Shown: positions 1 through 7,573 of the stretch, piece by piece | How positions within the stretch are numbered: the first letter of the stretch is position 1 | Layout: the number at the start of each line of letters is the position of its first letter | Origin: Candidatus Woesearchaeota archaeon | Lineage (GTDB): Archaea; Nanobdellota; Nanobdellia; Woesearchaeales; UBA525 | Length of the DNA: 38,445 nucleotides | Assembly (NCBI GenBank): GCA_018221245.1 | Contig: JAAOYH010000030.1 | Span: forward strand, 1-38,445 | Direction: 5' to 3' | The notes under the pieces: generated by a model | Told to the model about the DNA's origin: nothing | The model's input: the letters and a program-made list of their open reading frames with translations, nothing else | The model's database searches: none | Made by a program: the position numbers and the translations under genes

Positions 1-9
1 CACAATCAA

Positions 10-82
10 GGGCCTGTAGTTTAGTGGCTATAACGCCGCCTCGACATGGCGGAGGTCGCCGGTTCGAGTCCGGCCGGGCCCA
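10..82 (+). tRNA. tRNA-Val (GAC)
   Basis: The cloverleaf folds completely: a 7-bp acceptor stem (one G-U pair), a D arm, an anticodon stem of five G-C pairs at 36-40/48-52, a 5-nt variable loop and a perfect GCCGG/CCGGC T stem, with discriminator A at 82. The loop at 41-47 reads T-C-GAC-A-T, giving anticodon GAC (Val). Position 33, nearly always U, is C here. No CCA is encoded. A methyltransferase start codon follows 10 nt after the 3' end. Confidence 0.95.
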
Positions 83-92
83 TTATTTTTCT

Positions 93-593
93 ATGACAAA
101 GGACTACTACACGGGAATCGCGGCGGGGTACGACGAGCTTCATGGAGAAGAGCAGGATGCCAAGCTGAAGGAGTTCTTGGAAAAGGCAGTGATACTTCCA
201 GGAGTGGCTTTACTAGATGTTGGATGTGGCACGGGAAGAAGCATCAGATTTCTCAAGCATGTGAAGTGGCAAGGGCTAGAGCCTTCTGAAGGGCTCAGAC
301 TTCATTCTCATAGGGAAGCAGAACGGAAGATAACAGAGGGTGTTGCAGAAAAATTACCCTATCCTGATAATATGTTTGACGTCGTGCTTTCTCTGACTGC
401 GCTCCAGAACTTCTCCGATGCTAAAAAAGGTCTGGAAGAGATGAAGCGTGTGTGCAAAGGATTCATGTTAATATCTTACTTGAAGAAATCTTCCAAGGCA
501 AAAGATCTTGATAAGTTGCTAAAGAAACTTTTCAAAGTCGAGTCATGGGAAGGCGAGAAGGACATGATGTACATCTGTAGGGACAAGACATAA
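93..593 (+). CDS. SAM-dependent class I methyltransferase
   Basis: This 166-aa protein is a small class I (Rossmann-fold) methyltransferase. Motif I, the SAM-binding glycine loop, is LLDVGCGTG at residues 40-48. A post-I acidic segment (GLEPSEG) and a motif IV-like stretch (FDVVLSLTALQNF) follow, as in the UbiE/Methyltransf_11 group. The methyl acceptor cannot be read from the sequence. ATG 93 was chosen because the frame upstream runs through tRNA-Val. The gene starts 10 nt after that tRNA and has no room for its own TATA box, so it is probably expressed from the tRNA promoter and translated without a leader after 3' processing of the tRNA. The C-terminal third is short and Lys-rich. Confidence 0.85.
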   Translation: MTKDYYTGIAAGYDELHGEEQDAKLKEFLEKAVILPGVALLDVGCGTGRSIRFLKHVKWQGLEPSEGLRLHSHREAERKITEGVAEKLPYPDNMFDVVLSLTALQNFSDAKKGLEEMKRVCKGFMLISYLKKSSKAKDLDKLLKKLFKVESWEGEKDMMYICRDKT

Positions 594-596
594 ATA
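590..596 (+). promoter_or_regulatory. TATA box for the membrane protein gene at 619
   Basis: ATAAATA overlaps the stop codon of the methyltransferase and lies about 25 nt before ATG 619. That spacing fits an archaeal promoter giving a leaderless transcript; no Shine-Dalgarno motif precedes the start. Confidence 0.5.
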
Positions 597-618
597 CACG
601 CCAGACGATAATACCCGT

Positions 619-1410
619 ATGGATCTCGAGCGTTTCATGGGAAAATACCTTTCGATGTTTGTCTCATCGTACAACCCGAACAATTATGAGCGCATGATTC
701 ACGAACGTCATAGGGAGTTTGTCAAGTTCTTCATCAAAACCCTAGGCATAGGCATGGTGATTTTCCTCTTCACTTTTATGGCGGTCACTATGAATTATAT
801 AGGAAACATCCCTCAGAAGCTTGATACTGTAGAGAGATTTGAGTTCGGAGGGGTCATCAAAACTAACCAGAGCGTCATGATAGTTGCTGATCCGGACATT
901 GTGCTTGATCTTGAGAAGAACGACTCTGAAACTAGCCATGAGGTGGTCATAACTAAGCACGGAGTAATCTATCCGAAGTATCTGTTCTTCGGCAAGACAC
1001 TTGTCCCTTGGTCAGACCTAAAGAATCTGAAGCAACAGACTCCTGCCCGTGATCACATGCTCTATGGGATCGTCCTTTTCCTGCTCCCTAGCATACTAGT
1101 CTGGTTCTTCGTATTGAGTATAGTCAAGATATTCCTCTTGTTAGGGTTCATGCTCCTAGCTGGCTACTACCTCCCTAGGATTTTTAGTTACAGAATACTC
1201 TTCACTCATGTTACTAAGATAGCTCTTCTCACTATGCCTAGCGTCGTCGTCATAGGTATGGGCTTCCATCCTATAGGTAGCGAGCTGTTCTGGTGGGGAG
1301 CTTTCTTGACGCTAACATTCTTCACTTTGGGGATAGCACTTCTCTCTGAAAAGGTCATACGGGCCAGCAGAGGGTTCTCTAAGCAGAAGCGCAGCCGTCG
1401 TAAAGCTTAA
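619..1410 (+). CDS. multipass membrane protein, DUF1189-like architecture
   Basis: This 263-aa protein has a hydrophobic segment at about residues 40-60 and then a soluble region of roughly 90 residues. Three or more further membrane segments cover about 150-245, and the C-terminus is strongly basic (SKQKRSRRKA). One N-terminal helix, an outward loop domain and a C-terminal membrane bundle resemble DUF1189 (YvdJ-like) proteins, but this is a topology match rather than a motif match, so the family is tentative. No catalytic motif is visible. The start codon follows a TATA box at 590-596 by about 25 nt, consistent with leaderless expression. The gene is probably monocistronic, since the next gene has its own TATA-like element. 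Confidence 0.75.
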   Translation: MDLERFMGKYLSMFVSSYNPNNYERMIHERHREFVKFFIKTLGIGMVIFLFTFMAVTMNYIGNIPQKLDTVERFEFGGVIKTNQSVMIVADPDIVLDLEKNDSETSHEVVITKHGVIYPKYLFFGKTLVPWSDLKNLKQQTPARDHMLYGIVLFLLPSILVWFFVLSIVKIFLLLGFMLLAGYYLPRIFSYRILFTHVTKIALLTMPSVVVIGMGFHPIGSELFWWGAFLTLTFFTLGIALLSEKVIRASRGFSKQKRSRRKA

Positions 1411-1434
1411 AAGAGCCGTTCCCATCCTGCCATT

Positions 1435-2232
1435 ATGGCGTTCGACCCCAGCAGCATCAAGAAGCCAAGACTCCTTCCAGAGCACCTGGACGATGACTCT
1501 TCTAGAGAGGACCATATCGCCGCTCTAGCTAACCAGCTTCACGACCGAGGAATCACTGCGAGCCTCGCTGATGCTAAGCGATTAGCGGAGGGTATGGTGG
1601 ATACAGAACGTCGTGTCATCAGAGGCTCTCGTGAAGATCCAGAGATGGACCAAGCCACTTTGAGAAAGACAGTCCAATCAGGCGCGTTATTTGATGCGGT
1701 CCTAAATCCTGAGGAGCGGTTCACCGCATCTCTACCTGAAGATTTCAGGAGGTTTGTAGAGAAGGCATCCGAGATGAGGGAGCCAATTCCTGAACATGTT
1801 AAAATAGGTCCCAGCATCAGATCAATATCTGAAGAGGATACTAAGTATGATCATCAGGTCTTCTATTCTGATTCGCCTGGAACCGGCACCGTGAGGGGGT
1901 TCAAGGAACAGGAGTATCATAGGCCCATTATGCCTGATATGGTTGAGTCACCGAGTGATGTAGAACCTGAAGAGACTCCTGAGACTGTAGAGGACGAAGG
2001 GTTTGTAGATGTATCTGCTGTTGCTGACCTTCCCAAAAAAGAGCCTGAGAAGCCTGAAGTGGATCTCTCAAAGGTATTCTACACCGGAAGCGGCAATTCA
2101 GAAGCTGTTGAGGAACAACCCGTGCAAGAAGAGACTCCTGAACCCAAAGAGGAGCCGGAACCTGAGAAGAAACCCGAACGCAAACTTCCCGAGGAGGACA
2201 TAGACCTTTTCGACATTTTCAAGAGCGGGTAG
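1435..2232 (+). CDS. acidic hypothetical protein with Pro/Glu-rich tail
   Basis: I do not recognise this 265-aa protein. The first about 130 residues look like a folded helical region. From about residue 150 on the chain becomes low-complexity, rich in Pro, Glu and Lys (EEPEPEKKPERKLPEED type sequence), and it ends in a short hydrophobic patch, IDLFDIFKSG. Such a tail is typical of a disordered linker with a terminal interaction motif. There is no signal peptide or membrane segment, so it is probably cytoplasmic. A TATA-like CTTAAAAG at about 1406-1413 lies 22-29 nt before the ATG, suggesting a leaderless message. Nothing in the context indicates a function. Confidence 0.7.
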   Translation: MAFDPSSIKKPRLLPEHLDDDSSREDHIAALANQLHDRGITASLADAKRLAEGMVDTERRVIRGSREDPEMDQATLRKTVQSGALFDAVLNPEERFTASLPEDFRRFVEKASEMREPIPEHVKIGPSIRSISEEDTKYDHQVFYSDSPGTGTVRGFKEQEYHRPIMPDMVESPSDVEPEETPETVEDEGFVDVSAVADLPKKEPEKPEVDLSKVFYTGSGNSEAVEEQPVQEETPEPKEEPEPEKKPERKLPEEDIDLFDIFKSG

Positions 2233-2237
2233 AAATC

Positions 2238-2246
2238 TATTTATAT
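2238..2246 (+). promoter_or_regulatory. TATA box for the Tyr-rich secreted protein gene
   Basis: TATTTATAT lies 38-46 nt before ATG 2284. A G-rich Shine-Dalgarno-like AGGGGGGAT sits at about 2271-2279, so this gene, unlike many neighbours, has a short leader. Confidence 0.6.
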
Positions 2247-2283
2247 TCCATAGACTTTGTAGTGGTAACTAGGGGGGATATTG

Positions 2284-2649
2284 ATGAACAAGCTGTTTAA
2301 GGGGATGTTAGCCGTTTTGTTTGCCTTCGTTCTGCTGTTGCCTTTTATGGCACAGGATGCAGAGGCATACTACCAGCATTATAGGACTCCGTACGGTTCA
2401 TACGATAGCCAATACTACCGTGCGTCTCCATACGTGGGACAGTCACACTATTCGTACACCAACAATTATAGATATTCTTATGGTTGGTCAGGATGGGGTT
2501 ACAACCAAGTAAGGTATAGGTATAACCAAGTGCCTTCATACAACAGATACTACGGTAACTCGTATTATGGTGGGTACAGCGGCGGCTACTTGTACAGGAC
2601 TTATCCGCAAAGATGGTCTGGTGGCGGATATTATAATCCCTGGTGGTAG
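2284..2649 (+). CDS. secreted tyrosine/glycine-rich small protein
   Basis: This 121-aa protein begins with a clear Sec signal peptide: MNKLFKG, a hydrophobic core to about residue 22, and a likely cleavage after A28 (DAEA). The remaining 93 residues are of extreme composition. I count 27 Tyr, with many Gly, Ser, Asn and Arg, five Trp and no Cys, in loose repeats such as YNQVRYRYNQ. Such chains form adhesive, cross-linkable or aromatic-stacking extracellular material, so a cell-surface or matrix role is inferred. A TTG lies directly upstream (2281), but ATG 2284 is preferred because a G-rich ribosome-binding site precedes it. The gene stands alone and converges on the acidic coiled-coil gene, with 2 bases between the stops. 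Confidence 0.75.
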   Translation: MNKLFKGMLAVLFAFVLLLPFMAQDAEAYYQHYRTPYGSYDSQYYRASPYVGQSHYSYTNNYRYSYGWSGWGYNQVRYRYNQVPSYNRYYGNSYYGGYSGGYLYRTYPQRWSGGGYYNPWW

Positions 2650-2651
2650 AG

Positions 2652-3152
2652 TCAGGTATTACGATACTTCAGTCTGTTGAGCATATTAGTGGCCAGGCCT
2701 AGTTCTTCCTCTAGTTTATCGCTAGTGAGAACGTAGCTCTGGGCATGTTCGACTCTTTCCTTGAATTCCCTATATACTTGTTCTTCGGCGGGGGTCCACA
2801 CTTGCTTGCTGTAGAGGTTGTCAAACTCCTCTGAGGCATTCTCCAGTGTCTGGTAGAGAGGACTCGCAGTCTCACTTGTGGGGTTGACTGAGTAATCGGG
2901 TCCGGTCTCTCCAGGAGCAGTATCGGGAGCGCTCTTTTGCAGCATTTCCTCAAGATTTTCTTCCTCTTGTTCTTCTGGCTGTCTTAGCTCCTCTTCCACC
3001 TCTTCCTCAGATTCCTTTATCAGATCCTCTGTCTCGGCCAGTTGTTCCTCTAGCTCTTTGCTGCGTTTTTCAGCGAGCTCCTTCAGAATTCTGATACGTT
3101 CCTCCGGAGAGAGCTTCTTCAAATCATCTACAGATATGATTTCGTCCGCCAT
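2652..3152 (-). CDS. acidic coiled-coil hypothetical protein
   Basis: This 166-aa protein starts MADEIISVDDLKKLSPEER and continues into a highly charged Glu/Lys helix at about residues 20-75, likely a coiled coil. A polar linker follows, and then a second helical region at about 105-160. I recognise no family. There is no signal peptide or membrane span. A reverse-strand TATA box (TCATATAAG, 3174-3182) overlaps the end of the upstream nucleotidyltransferase gene and lies about 25 nt from the ATG, so the gene is probably transcribed separately and leaderless. Its function is unknown; the sequence suggests a scaffold or adaptor. Confidence 0.7.
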   Translation of the reverse strand: MADEIISVDDLKKLSPEERIRILKELAEKRSKELEEQLAETEDLIKESEEEVEEELRQPEEQEEENLEEMLQKSAPDTAPGETGPDYSVNPTSETASPLYQTLENASEEFDNLYSKQVWTPAEEQVYREFKERVEHAQSYVLTSDKLEEELGLATNMLNRLKYRNT

Positions 3153-3173
3153 GAAATAGCAAGAACCTGTGCG

Positions 3174-3182
3174 CTTATATGA
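3174..3182 (-). promoter_or_regulatory. TATA box for the acidic coiled-coil gene
   Basis: On the minus strand this reads TCATATAAG, about 22-30 nt before the ATG at 3152, the spacing expected for a leaderless archaeal transcript. Confidence 0.5.
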
Positions 3183-4007
3183 TTACCGGCCAGGAGGGTG
3201 CATCTCCACTACTGTGCGAAGAGCGTCGACGAGCTTCAGGGTCTCTAAATAATAACCCTCATACTGTTCTCCCGTTATTTCCCTGATCTCCCTCTGCGTG
3301 ATGCCTTTCTGAAGTTGGTATAGCTCCCTCATGATTGTCGGATGACGTTTTTCGAGCATGCCTTTTTTTACGAGAATGCTTTGGAGCAGATTTGGGACGT
3401 GCTCTGGCGTGGCCGGAAGCTCTCCCACTGACATCAGTGCTGCATGAGCTACGTCAATAGCTGCCCAGTAAAGGTCTACTGAGGCACTTAACAGATGTTT
3501 CTGTGCGCTCTTCAGAGTTCTCTGGCTTCTCGTATAATAGGTCCATACAGCTTCCCTGCTTGGTCTTATCCTGCCTGTGCTGAGTAGTGACTGGGCAGCT
3601 CCGAAGAAACCCCTGTCTAGGAGGATATGGCCGTCGCGGAGCATGTTGCTTACCACAGGATCGCCTTCTCTGCAATACTCCCAGAAATTAGTGAGCTTGA
3701 GAGTATTGACATGGAATCTTGGCGATAAATTCGCACCTGTCTTCGCGATGACGTCACGGTAATGTAGGGTGGTCTCAGGAGTTATTTCGTGAGTCACATC
3801 ATCTATGATGAAAAGTATATCGATATCTGAGTGATTCTTCTCGGTCTCTGTCGCGCAGCTCCCGAATAGTACTGCTGCTTTTAGAAATTCTCCGAACTCT
3901 TTATCCAATGTGGAAACAAGCTTTTTCGATACTGTTAGGACAGAACGATGAGGCGTAGATTTCTTAGGTACTTTTCTTACCTTAGGAGCATGTTTCTTCT
4001 TTGCCAA
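3183..4007 (-). CDS. MNT-type nucleotidyltransferase with HEPN-like helical C-terminus
   Basis: The 274-aa protein carries the Pol-beta-type nucleotidyltransferase signature: FGS at residues 48-50 and the metal-binding pair D61-x-D63 in SDIDILFI. The C-terminal half (about 160-274) is all-helical and resembles a HEPN domain (AAIDVAHAALMSVG), but I do not see the RX4-6H RNase motif. MNT and HEPN partners are normally separate proteins in toxin-antitoxin pairs; here they share one chain. The start is inferred to be TTG at 4007. It follows a GAGGTGA ribosome-binding site at about 4012-4019 and a TATA box at 4041-4048, whereas the longer in-frame reading to 4106 would run through that promoter into the upstream gene. 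The N-terminal 20 residues are very basic. Confidence 0.75.
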   Translation of the reverse strand: MAKKKHAPKVRKVPKKSTPHRSVLTVSKKLVSTLDKEFGEFLKAAVLFGSCATETEKNHSDIDILFIIDDVTHEITPETTLHYRDVIAKTGANLSPRFHVNTLKLTNFWEYCREGDPVVSNMLRDGHILLDRGFFGAAQSLLSTGRIRPSREAVWTYYTRSQRTLKSAQKHLLSASVDLYWAAIDVAHAALMSVGELPATPEHVPNLLQSILVKKGMLEKRHPTIMRELYQLQKGITQREIREITGEQYEGYYLETLKLVDALRTVVEMHPPGR

Positions 4008-4040
4008 ACCCTCACCTCTCTCTTTGTCGGGCCCCCCGAC

Positions 4041-4048
4041 TATATAAA
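4041..4048 (-). promoter_or_regulatory. TATA box for the nucleotidyltransferase gene
   Basis: The minus strand reads TTTATATA immediately after the stop codon of the TIM-barrel gene (4051). With the GAGGTGA motif near 4015 it fixes the TTG start at 4007. Confidence 0.6.
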
Positions 4049-4050
4049 CC

Positions 4051-6090
4051 TTATTCCATCGGTGTCTCGGACCATAATGTCCATTCGGGACTTGGTGCGT
4101 ATCCACCCACTACATAGTTTGTAGGCATGGTGTGTCCCATGTATGCGTTTTGGATGCCACCGAATGTTGGTGCGCCGGCGGAAGTGTTTCCTATTGGGCT
4201 GCCGAATGCGCGCCAGGTCTCTGTAAGTATTCTTCCACGACCGAACCCTTCCTCTTCGTGACCCTCTGATAGTATATCTCCTTTGAACCCTGCTGCTTTC
4301 ATGTCTTTGACCATACCTACCATATCGAATATCCCTTGTCCTACAGGTAGGTGCGCGTGCTCTCCTGTCATGCTGTCTACTACTTGGATTCCTCCTAACA
4401 CGCCTTCCTTGACCATATTATTTGCCTGAGCTTTCATCCATTTGTTGAAGCGGCTTAGCTTGTCCGCGTCTGTCTCTCCTTTCTTCTCAGCGAAGTGACT
4501 GTACCAATTACTAAGGTGGGTGGTGTCCATCATTCCCTTGATGTGCTGCTTTGCAACATCCTTTGCATGAGCTTGGTCCATTCCTTTCTCCATCAACTTC
4601 TGTTTCATGTGATCTCTTGCGCCTTTTATCATCTCTATGAATTCATCAGGGTGGCTTCCATATGATGCGCCCGCAAATCCGATCTCAGGGCCAACGTATA
4701 CGGGATTGCCCAGCTTCCGTTCTTTTGTGATTTTGTACGCGTGCATTCCTGCTTCCGCATAACTGTCGAACGTCTTGTTTTTGGCGTAGGATGAAGGTGT
4801 TCTGATATTCTCCCATACTTGCTCGAGCTCCTTGAAGTTCTGTTGGTACGAGAGTGCCTGTTCTTGGAGGCCGTGTAGTTGGTTCTGGTCTCTTGTGAGC
4901 ATATCTTGGACCACTTTACTGGGTTTTTCCTTGAGCAACTGTCTCTTCATCGAGTCGGGTATGCCCCTTCCTCTGAGCAAGTTGTGCTCAATCCATTCTT
5001 CTTTTTCCTTCTGTCCCATTTTGTCTTCTATATCTTCTGCGAAATGCTTCATCTGGGAAAGGTTTCTAAGACCTTCATATGCATAATCCAAATCTTTGTT
5101 CCAGTGGAGTGCTTGTCCGTGTGCGAGTGCCATTTGGCTCAGGAGTTTTTGTCTGAACGCGAACTCCTCAGGCTTGACATCTTTGTTGTTTGCTTTGTTG
5201 TACTTCTCAGTCTCTTCTCTCACTCTTTTCCAATCCCATTTTTCTGTAACGAACTCTTTTGTGTCTGGGTTCATCACAGGTAGGAGTTTAGAGACTCCTT
5301 CTGGAGTGAACTGATCTACCTTGTTGCCTTCTATGTCCACAAAATCATCAGCTTTCAAGGTATTGCCTTTTCTGTCCTTCTTACCGACAATGTTTTCGTC
5401 TTTGGCAGTTTTGAACTGAACCCTGAAGATATCGTCGTTTGTTCTTATGACTGAACCCTGGATAGCGCGTCCTGTACGGCCGTCTATAAGGAATTTGACA
5501 GTCTCTGCAGTGTCAGGATCATCTATCTCGTTTTGAGAATAGCTGTAGAATAGTTTCTTTCCGTTTTTATCCTTATTCCAGTCAGCGTCTAGAATATCTC
5601 TCTGGAATTCGTTGGCATATATGTCCACGCCTCCTCCGTCAGCGACATCAGCGGCGAACTCTATAGCATTCTTCACTTCCTGAAGATTCTTGGCGCGCTC
5701 CTCTTCTGAGATGCCTCCTTGTTGCGGGTTCCATCCTGTGAGTCCTTGGATTTTTCCAGGGGATAGCTCGACACCTGTAATCTTGACGTCCGATACCATT
5801 GCACGTTCCTTTATTTCTCTCCTAACATCCTTTCCGAAGACGCTTGCGAGTTGACCAGGTCCTGTGCTGCTTTCTCCAGAGATTATCAATTGTATCTTTT
5901 TGGTTCCTATTCTGATGCTCTGCTCGAGATTGCTCAGGATATTTCCTTGTCCTGTATCTATAACTGTGGTGCCTAGTTCACTGATTGGGATTATGGGGGT
6001 CTCTATATCGTTCGTTTCAAGAGCCTCTATGGGTTGTTCGTCCCATTGCCTATCCATTGGCGGCTCGTAGCCGGACATAAACTCTACCAT
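4051..6090 (-). CDS. large xylose isomerase-like TIM-barrel protein
   Basis: This 679-aa protein has the marks of the xylose isomerase-like/AP endonuclease 2 TIM-barrel superfamily. Near residues 130-160 is the family's helix-strand pattern (NAIEFAADVADGGGVDIYA). In the last third come a barrel strand with Glu (VYVGPEIGFAG), a DTTH motif, HAHLPVGQGIFDM and GDILSEGHEE, matching the metal-ligand His, Asp and Glu positions of the fold. Family members are usually near 280 aa; here about 250 residues are inserted between the two barrel halves. The substrate is unknown, and both a nuclease and a sugar isomerase role are possible. The ATG overlaps the stop of the upstream gene by 7 nt (ATGGTAG), so the two are translated together. 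M5 (6078) is an alternative start. Confidence 0.65.
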   Translation of the reverse strand: MVEFMSGYEPPMDRQWDEQPIEALETNDIETPIIPISELGTTVIDTGQGNILSNLEQSIRIGTKKIQLIISGESSTGPGQLASVFGKDVRREIKERAMVSDVKITGVELSPGKIQGLTGWNPQQGGISEEERAKNLQEVKNAIEFAADVADGGGVDIYANEFQRDILDADWNKDKNGKKLFYSYSQNEIDDPDTAETVKFLIDGRTGRAIQGSVIRTNDDIFRVQFKTAKDENIVGKKDRKGNTLKADDFVDIEGNKVDQFTPEGVSKLLPVMNPDTKEFVTEKWDWKRVREETEKYNKANNKDVKPEEFAFRQKLLSQMALAHGQALHWNKDLDYAYEGLRNLSQMKHFAEDIEDKMGQKEKEEWIEHNLLRGRGIPDSMKRQLLKEKPSKVVQDMLTRDQNQLHGLQEQALSYQQNFKELEQVWENIRTPSSYAKNKTFDSYAEAGMHAYKITKERKLGNPVYVGPEIGFAGASYGSHPDEFIEMIKGARDHMKQKLMEKGMDQAHAKDVAKQHIKGMMDTTHLSNWYSHFAEKKGETDADKLSRFNKWMKAQANNMVKEGVLGGIQVVDSMTGEHAHLPVGQGIFDMVGMVKDMKAAGFKGDILSEGHEEEGFGRGRILTETWRAFGSPIGNTSAGAPTFGGIQNAYMGHTMPTNYVVGGYAPSPEWTLWSETPME

Positions 6091-7541
6091 GTGACCATCT
6101 TGTGAGCTTTTTTGTAGATCTTATAGACTAAATAACAAGAGCCATGTGTTTTAGCTGCGATTTTTTTATCGCCACGCCAGTGGGATTTGGACTCTTTGCT
6201 TGGTATGAGCGCGTCTAGTATCGGGCCTGTTGGCATCATAATCATGTCTTTGAATCCTCCTGCTAGGGCTGCGAAGGGTTCGAAAATGCTTGGTCCCCTA
6301 GGTGGTTTTTCATCATCTTTCTTGGGTGCGCGTTTCTTCAAAGGTTCCACGTCTTCGCCGGCCTCTTTCAAGTACTGCATCAGCTCATCACCTAGTTCAT
6401 CAAGGGCTGCACCAAGAGTATCGTCCATCATTCCCAAGAGGTCGAGAGTCTCTTGTTCCCTGTACTGTATGTATGTCTTGACATCATCATCGGTCCAACC
6501 ATAGCTTCTGACGGATAGCTCTACTCTTCCAACGTGTACGGGGCCGCGGTGTTGGTATCCTCCTTTCTCATGAAATTCCATCTGCGGCTTCACCCTATAC
6601 TCGAATGTGCACAGAAGGGTTGGCGCAGGTGCTCCTTTCTTTGGGGCTGCTTTTCTTGCGACGAACTCCATCTCCATCATGGCGCCTTCAAAGCTGCTGA
6701 TGAGGTCAGGGTTGTTGTCGTATTTGTCAGGTGCCTGAAGTTTCTGGACATTCCTTAAGTAGGGTTTTACCCAGCTGATGTACATTCTGATGCTGGCCCA
6801 GTACTGCCTTAGGTGCTTAATCATGAAGCGCTCTCTTGTTCGTAGTTCACTTTCTGTCTGCTTTCTCCACGCCATGTACTTTGATAGCTTCTGTCTGAGA
6901 ACTGATTTGACCTTCTCGTTGAACTCGCCTGCTTTATTCTTGACTGCGCTGTCGACATCGCCGTCGGGCTTGATGTATGTGCTGAAGAAAAGATCGGGTA
7001 GGGTGCCGAATCCTACTTGTTGTGACATCTGGTAGATGTTCATCTGTCCTTTGGTGCCGCCTTCGACCATGTCTGCCCAGTAGCTCTTGAGAGCGACGTC
7101 ATCAGCCTGTTTGCCTGTGGTGGCGCCGTCGTAAAGTTGCATTCTTTCTTTTATGAGTCGGATCTCTCTGATGACTTGGAAGAGCTCTTTGATCATCTTG
7201 TTGATTACTGCTAAATATTGACTGGCTCGATCTTGCTGGAGACCCTTCCTCTGCTCAGTCATTCCCCAGAAACTGCTGTTTTCGGAGGCTGAAAATGTAT
7301 CCAGAGTCTTTATGACATTGCCGAAGCCCTGGTCTTGCCTACAGAAGTTTAGGACGAAGAAATATGTCTCTTCGATGCTTGCTTTCTCGCTTTCGTATAC
7401 GATTCGAAACCGGGTGTGTGGTTTTGGAAATCCTGTCCTGACGTAAGCTCCGAAGTTGCTGGCTAGGTACTCCTCACCTATCTCTTCCTCGAACTGGAAT
7501 TGCTCTATGAGAGGAACTTCCTCCTCTTCCTCCTTAGCCAT
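6084..7541 (-). CDS. conserved-type hypothetical protein, operon partner of the TIM-barrel protein
   Basis: I do not recognise this 485-aa protein. It begins with an acidic stretch (MAKEEEEEVPLIEQ) and is mostly helical and rich in aromatic and charged residues (QYWASIRMYISWVKPYLRN). A Lys/Pro-rich linker follows near residue 410, then a hydrophobic, possibly membrane-touching segment (FAALAGGFKDMIMMPTG), and a basic C-terminus. There is no signal peptide. It is the first gene of a two-gene operon with the large TIM-barrel gene (7-nt overlap), which suggests a complex or consecutive steps. A minus-strand TATA box at 7564-7571 lies about 25 nt upstream of the ATG, so the message is probably leaderless. 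Confidence 0.7.
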   Translation of the reverse strand: MAKEEEEEVPLIEQFQFEEEIGEEYLASNFGAYVRTGFPKPHTRFRIVYESEKASIEETYFFVLNFCRQDQGFGNVIKTLDTFSASENSSFWGMTEQRKGLQQDRASQYLAVINKMIKELFQVIREIRLIKERMQLYDGATTGKQADDVALKSYWADMVEGGTKGQMNIYQMSQQVGFGTLPDLFFSTYIKPDGDVDSAVKNKAGEFNEKVKSVLRQKLSKYMAWRKQTESELRTRERFMIKHLRQYWASIRMYISWVKPYLRNVQKLQAPDKYDNNPDLISSFEGAMMEMEFVARKAAPKKGAPAPTLLCTFEYRVKPQMEFHEKGGYQHRGPVHVGRVELSVRSYGWTDDDVKTYIQYREQETLDLLGMMDDTLGAALDELGDELMQYLKEAGEDVEPLKKRAPKKDDEKPPRGPSIFEPFAALAGGFKDMIMMPTGPILDALIPSKESKSHWRGDKKIAAKTHGSCYLVYKIYKKAHKMVTW

Positions 7542-7563
7542 TATGTCTTCCCCGTCGGGACGG

Positions 7564-7571
7564 TTTATAAA
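7564..7571 (-). promoter_or_regulatory. TATA box for the 485-aa protein / TIM-barrel operon
   Basis: The minus strand reads CTTTATAAACC around here, in the 32-base gap after yhbY and about 25 nt before the ATG at 7541. Leaderless initiation is expected. Confidence 0.6.
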
Positions 7572-7573
7572 GA

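Noticed and set aside
24..92. In-frame extension of the methyltransferase upstream of ATG 93
   Set aside because: It runs through the tRNA-Val gene; a protein start inside a tRNA is not credible and the family N-terminus fits ATG 93.
4008..4106. Longer N-terminus for the nucleotidyltransferase
   Set aside because: It would cross the TATA box and the end of the upstream gene; the TTG at 4007 has a good ribosome-binding site.
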